From assembly GCA_036560485.1 (NCBI GenBank), contig DATBRC010000016.1:1-42973 (forward strand): 42,973 nucleotides of DNA, given 5' to 3'. Source of the DNA: DATBRC01 sp036560485 (GTDB lineage: Bacteria > Pseudomonadota > Gammaproteobacteria > Burkholderiales > Burkholderiaceae_D). The notes below the pieces were generated by a model. It did not search any database. It worked only from the letters and a program-made list of their open reading frames with translations, and was not told where the DNA came from. How positions within the stretch are numbered: the first letter of the stretch is position 1; the number at the start of each line of letters is the position of its first letter. The translations under genes and the position numbers were made by a program. Below are positions 42,005-42,973 of this stretch, piece after piece.

Positions 42005-42063
42005 CGAATCCCCTTGAGGACGCCAAGATAAAAACGCCACGTAATCTTTACGTGGCGTTTTTT
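42005..42063 (+). repeat. Duplicated tRNA-Glu 3' end with a second terminator
   Basis: Bases 42005-42063 repeat 41858-41916 (offset 147), beginning CGAATCCCCTTG and including GACGCCAAGATAAAAACGCC. One base differs in the tRNA part (TTGAGGACG versus TTGGGGACG), and the hairpin loop reads TCT instead of AGA. The second hairpin is 42030-42062, again with T residues. It works as a second terminator and looks like an integration scar. Confidence 0.85.
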
Positions 42064-42162
42064 ATTGCGCCAAAGTAGCGCGCACTGCGCGGACGGAATT
42101 ATTCTCACTTTCATCAACAAGAGCCTTCACTTAATGTTTGTAATGCGAGCAATTGTCTTTGG

Positions 42163-42193
42163 TAAAAAAAGCCCGTTCATGTGAGAGCGGGCT
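42163..42193 (-). terminator. Intrinsic terminator of the frameshifted small gene
   Basis: On the minus strand AGCCCG (42188-42193) and CGGGCT (42170-42175) form a stem extended by TC/GA pairs, followed by seven T residues (42163-42169). It lies five bases after the last stop of the frameshifted small ORF. Confidence 0.8.
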
Positions 42194-42197
42194 AAGC

Positions 42198-42382
42198 TCA
42201 ACACTTAGCAACGAGAGGAGACTGAGGTAATTGCGCTTGTTTAGCCAAGATAGCCTGTAACGATGTTGGCAAGCTGCACAAGATCCGGCAAGGACAGTGC
42301 GCCCTTGGAAGTCATTTCAAATAAAGACCAAGTGCTGACCCGTCGGGAATACGATGATCGTCGATTTACCGGTTTTGTTCAT
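42198..42382 (-). pseudogene. Small gene broken by two frameshifts (about 60 aa)
   Basis: Three pieces in different frames join into one coherent small protein. Piece one is MNKTGKSTIIVFPTGQHLVF (ATG at 42382, TGA at 42317-42319). Piece two includes MTSKGALSLPDLVQLANIVT (ATG at 42315, TAA at 42241-42243). Piece three is AKQAQLPQSPLVAKC ending with TGA at 42198. Each break needs a +1 shift (or a four-base insertion ATTT at the first). A terminator follows at once. A pseudogene, sequence errors or programmed frameshifts are all possible; no family is recognised. Confidence 0.45.
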
Positions 42383-42444
42383 CTTGCTTGTTCTGTGATC
42401 TTGCTTCGTAGGTATTGATGAAATGAGTTCGAGTTACGCAAGCT

Positions 42445-42477
42445 AAAAAATGAAAGGGAAACCCATGTTTCCCTTTC
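42445..42477 (-). terminator. Intrinsic terminator of the right-edge gene
   Basis: GAAAGGGAAAC (42452-42462) and GTTTCCCTTTC (42467-42477) form a perfect 11-bp stem with loop CCAT. On the minus strand it is followed by ATTTTTT (42445-42450). It lies 23 bases after the stop codon of the partial gene. Confidence 0.88.
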
Positions 42478-42499
42478 AAAGTTCAGTGGTTGGTGCTTA

Positions 42500-42973
42500 C
42501 TATTGCAATGGCACCACGTTAAAGGTCGGATCGTTCCGGAGCGAAGTTTGATCGACATAGGTACCATACGTTTGCACGAAGTTCCGCGCATTTTGAAGAT
42601 TGACGTTCGTCGGATAGAGCGTCAATGCAGCACCCAAGGCACCGCGCGCCCATTGCGCATACGCACTGCCCGTTGGGAACGAGGAACCGTTACTGGCGCA
42701 ACCGTTCACCGGAACGCCGCAATACGCTAATGTGGCGGCCTCAATCGCTGCCCATGTAGTGAGGATAGTTCCTCCCGAGTCGGACATGTCCAGATTATAG
42801 GCGACGCTATCATACGGGTTCATACCCGTCGTGGCGTCAAAGCGGCGTGACAGCCATCCGTCTTTTTGCCAGTTGATATATTCTTGCGCGTCGGTATAAC
42901 CCATCAGCGCCCCGTGTACCGCTATGCCGGTAAAATAATCCTGCTGCCACGGTGCCATGATGACCGGTATGTT
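42500..42973 (-). CDS. C-terminal part of an unknown, probably secreted protein
   Basis: The frame is open to the right edge of the window, so the gene is cut off; 157 residues are visible up to the stop. They are rich in Trp, Tyr, Asn and small residues (PWQQDYFTGIAVHGALMGYT, TGMNPYDSVAYNLDMSDSGG), a look common in secreted carbohydrate-active or surface proteins. One possible disulfide pair is seen (Cys in YCGVPVNGCAS). An internal ATG at 42958 is probably not the start, because codons continue upstream. A clear terminator follows. Family not recognised. Confidence 0.7.
   Translation of the reverse strand, partial: NIPVIMAPWQQDYFTGIAVHGALMGYTDAQEYINWQKDGWLSRRFDATTGMNPYDSVAYNLDMSDSGGTILTTWAAIEAATLAYCGVPVNGCASNGSSFPTGSAYAQWARGALGAALTLYPTNVNLQNARNFVQTYGTYVDQTSLRNDPTFNVVPLQ

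Noticed and set aside
41830..42120. A 96-codon minus-strand ORF with internal repeats RHVKITWRFYLGV and GIRTPVLTVKG
   Set aside because: It is the reverse complement of tRNA-Glu, its duplicated tail and two terminators; such ORFs are common false genes.
42241..42315. A separate 24-aa small gene (MTSKGALSLPDLVQLANIVT start)
   Set aside because: It reads better as the middle part of the longer frameshifted ORF, since the frames before and after continue the same protein.

Overview
The window reads as chromosomal DNA of a betaproteobacterium, most likely family Oxalobacteraceae (Herminiimonas/Janthinobacterium-like). This rests on gene content and order: a cys operon with a DUF934 gene, DUF3460 next to scpA, and a CysB-type regulator. 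It is a judgement from reading, not a database result. Coding is dense, with tight overlaps (ATGA, TAATG). No rRNA, CRISPR array, intact insertion sequence or prophage was seen.

Layout. 1-305: non-coding, with IS-end-like repeats. 306-6785: housekeeping genes xth, pfkA, pepA, the LPS exporter pair lptF-lptG, and cbiX. 6866-13969 (minus strand): an assimilatory sulfate operon read TSUP permease, cysI, DUF934, cysH (APS-reductase type), cysD, cysN, cobA. CobA and CbiX can supply siroheme for CysI. The divergent cysB-like regulator at 14103 is the probable activator. 15047-16126: a methyltransferase and an unknown small protein. 16130-18708 (minus): a cheZ-cheA pair with no other chemotaxis genes beside it. 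18938-19813: an alpha/beta hydrolase.

20008-29453: a corrinoid regulon under a cobalamin riboswitch: btuB, btuC, btuD, cobO, cobB, btuF, a second BtuF-like gene without a signal peptide, and cobQ. It joins outer- and inner-membrane uptake to adenosylation and amidation of the corrin ring. 29584-31573: a lone ParA-type ATPase, an unknown protein with an R-x4-H motif, and a membrane protein on the other strand. 31715-38368 (minus): metG, a GNAT acetyltransferase, a SulP transporter, DUF3460, scpA and panC. 38527-41590: apbC/mrp, a DUF4399 lipoprotein and gltX. 41675-42063: tRNA-Ala(GGC) and tRNA-Glu(UUC), with a duplicated tRNA tail plus terminator. The right edge holds a frameshifted small ORF with its own terminator and the C-terminal part of an unknown protein.

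The observations most worth a second look are: a palindromic repeat translated in frame inside MetG; the cytosolic BtuF-like protein in the cobalamin operon; three inverted-pair palindromes inside operon gaps; an intrinsic terminator a few bases before the gltX start codon; the tRNA-Glu tail duplication whose terminator loop is inverted; and the double-frameshift small gene near the right edge. No complete new defence or mobile system could be shown.
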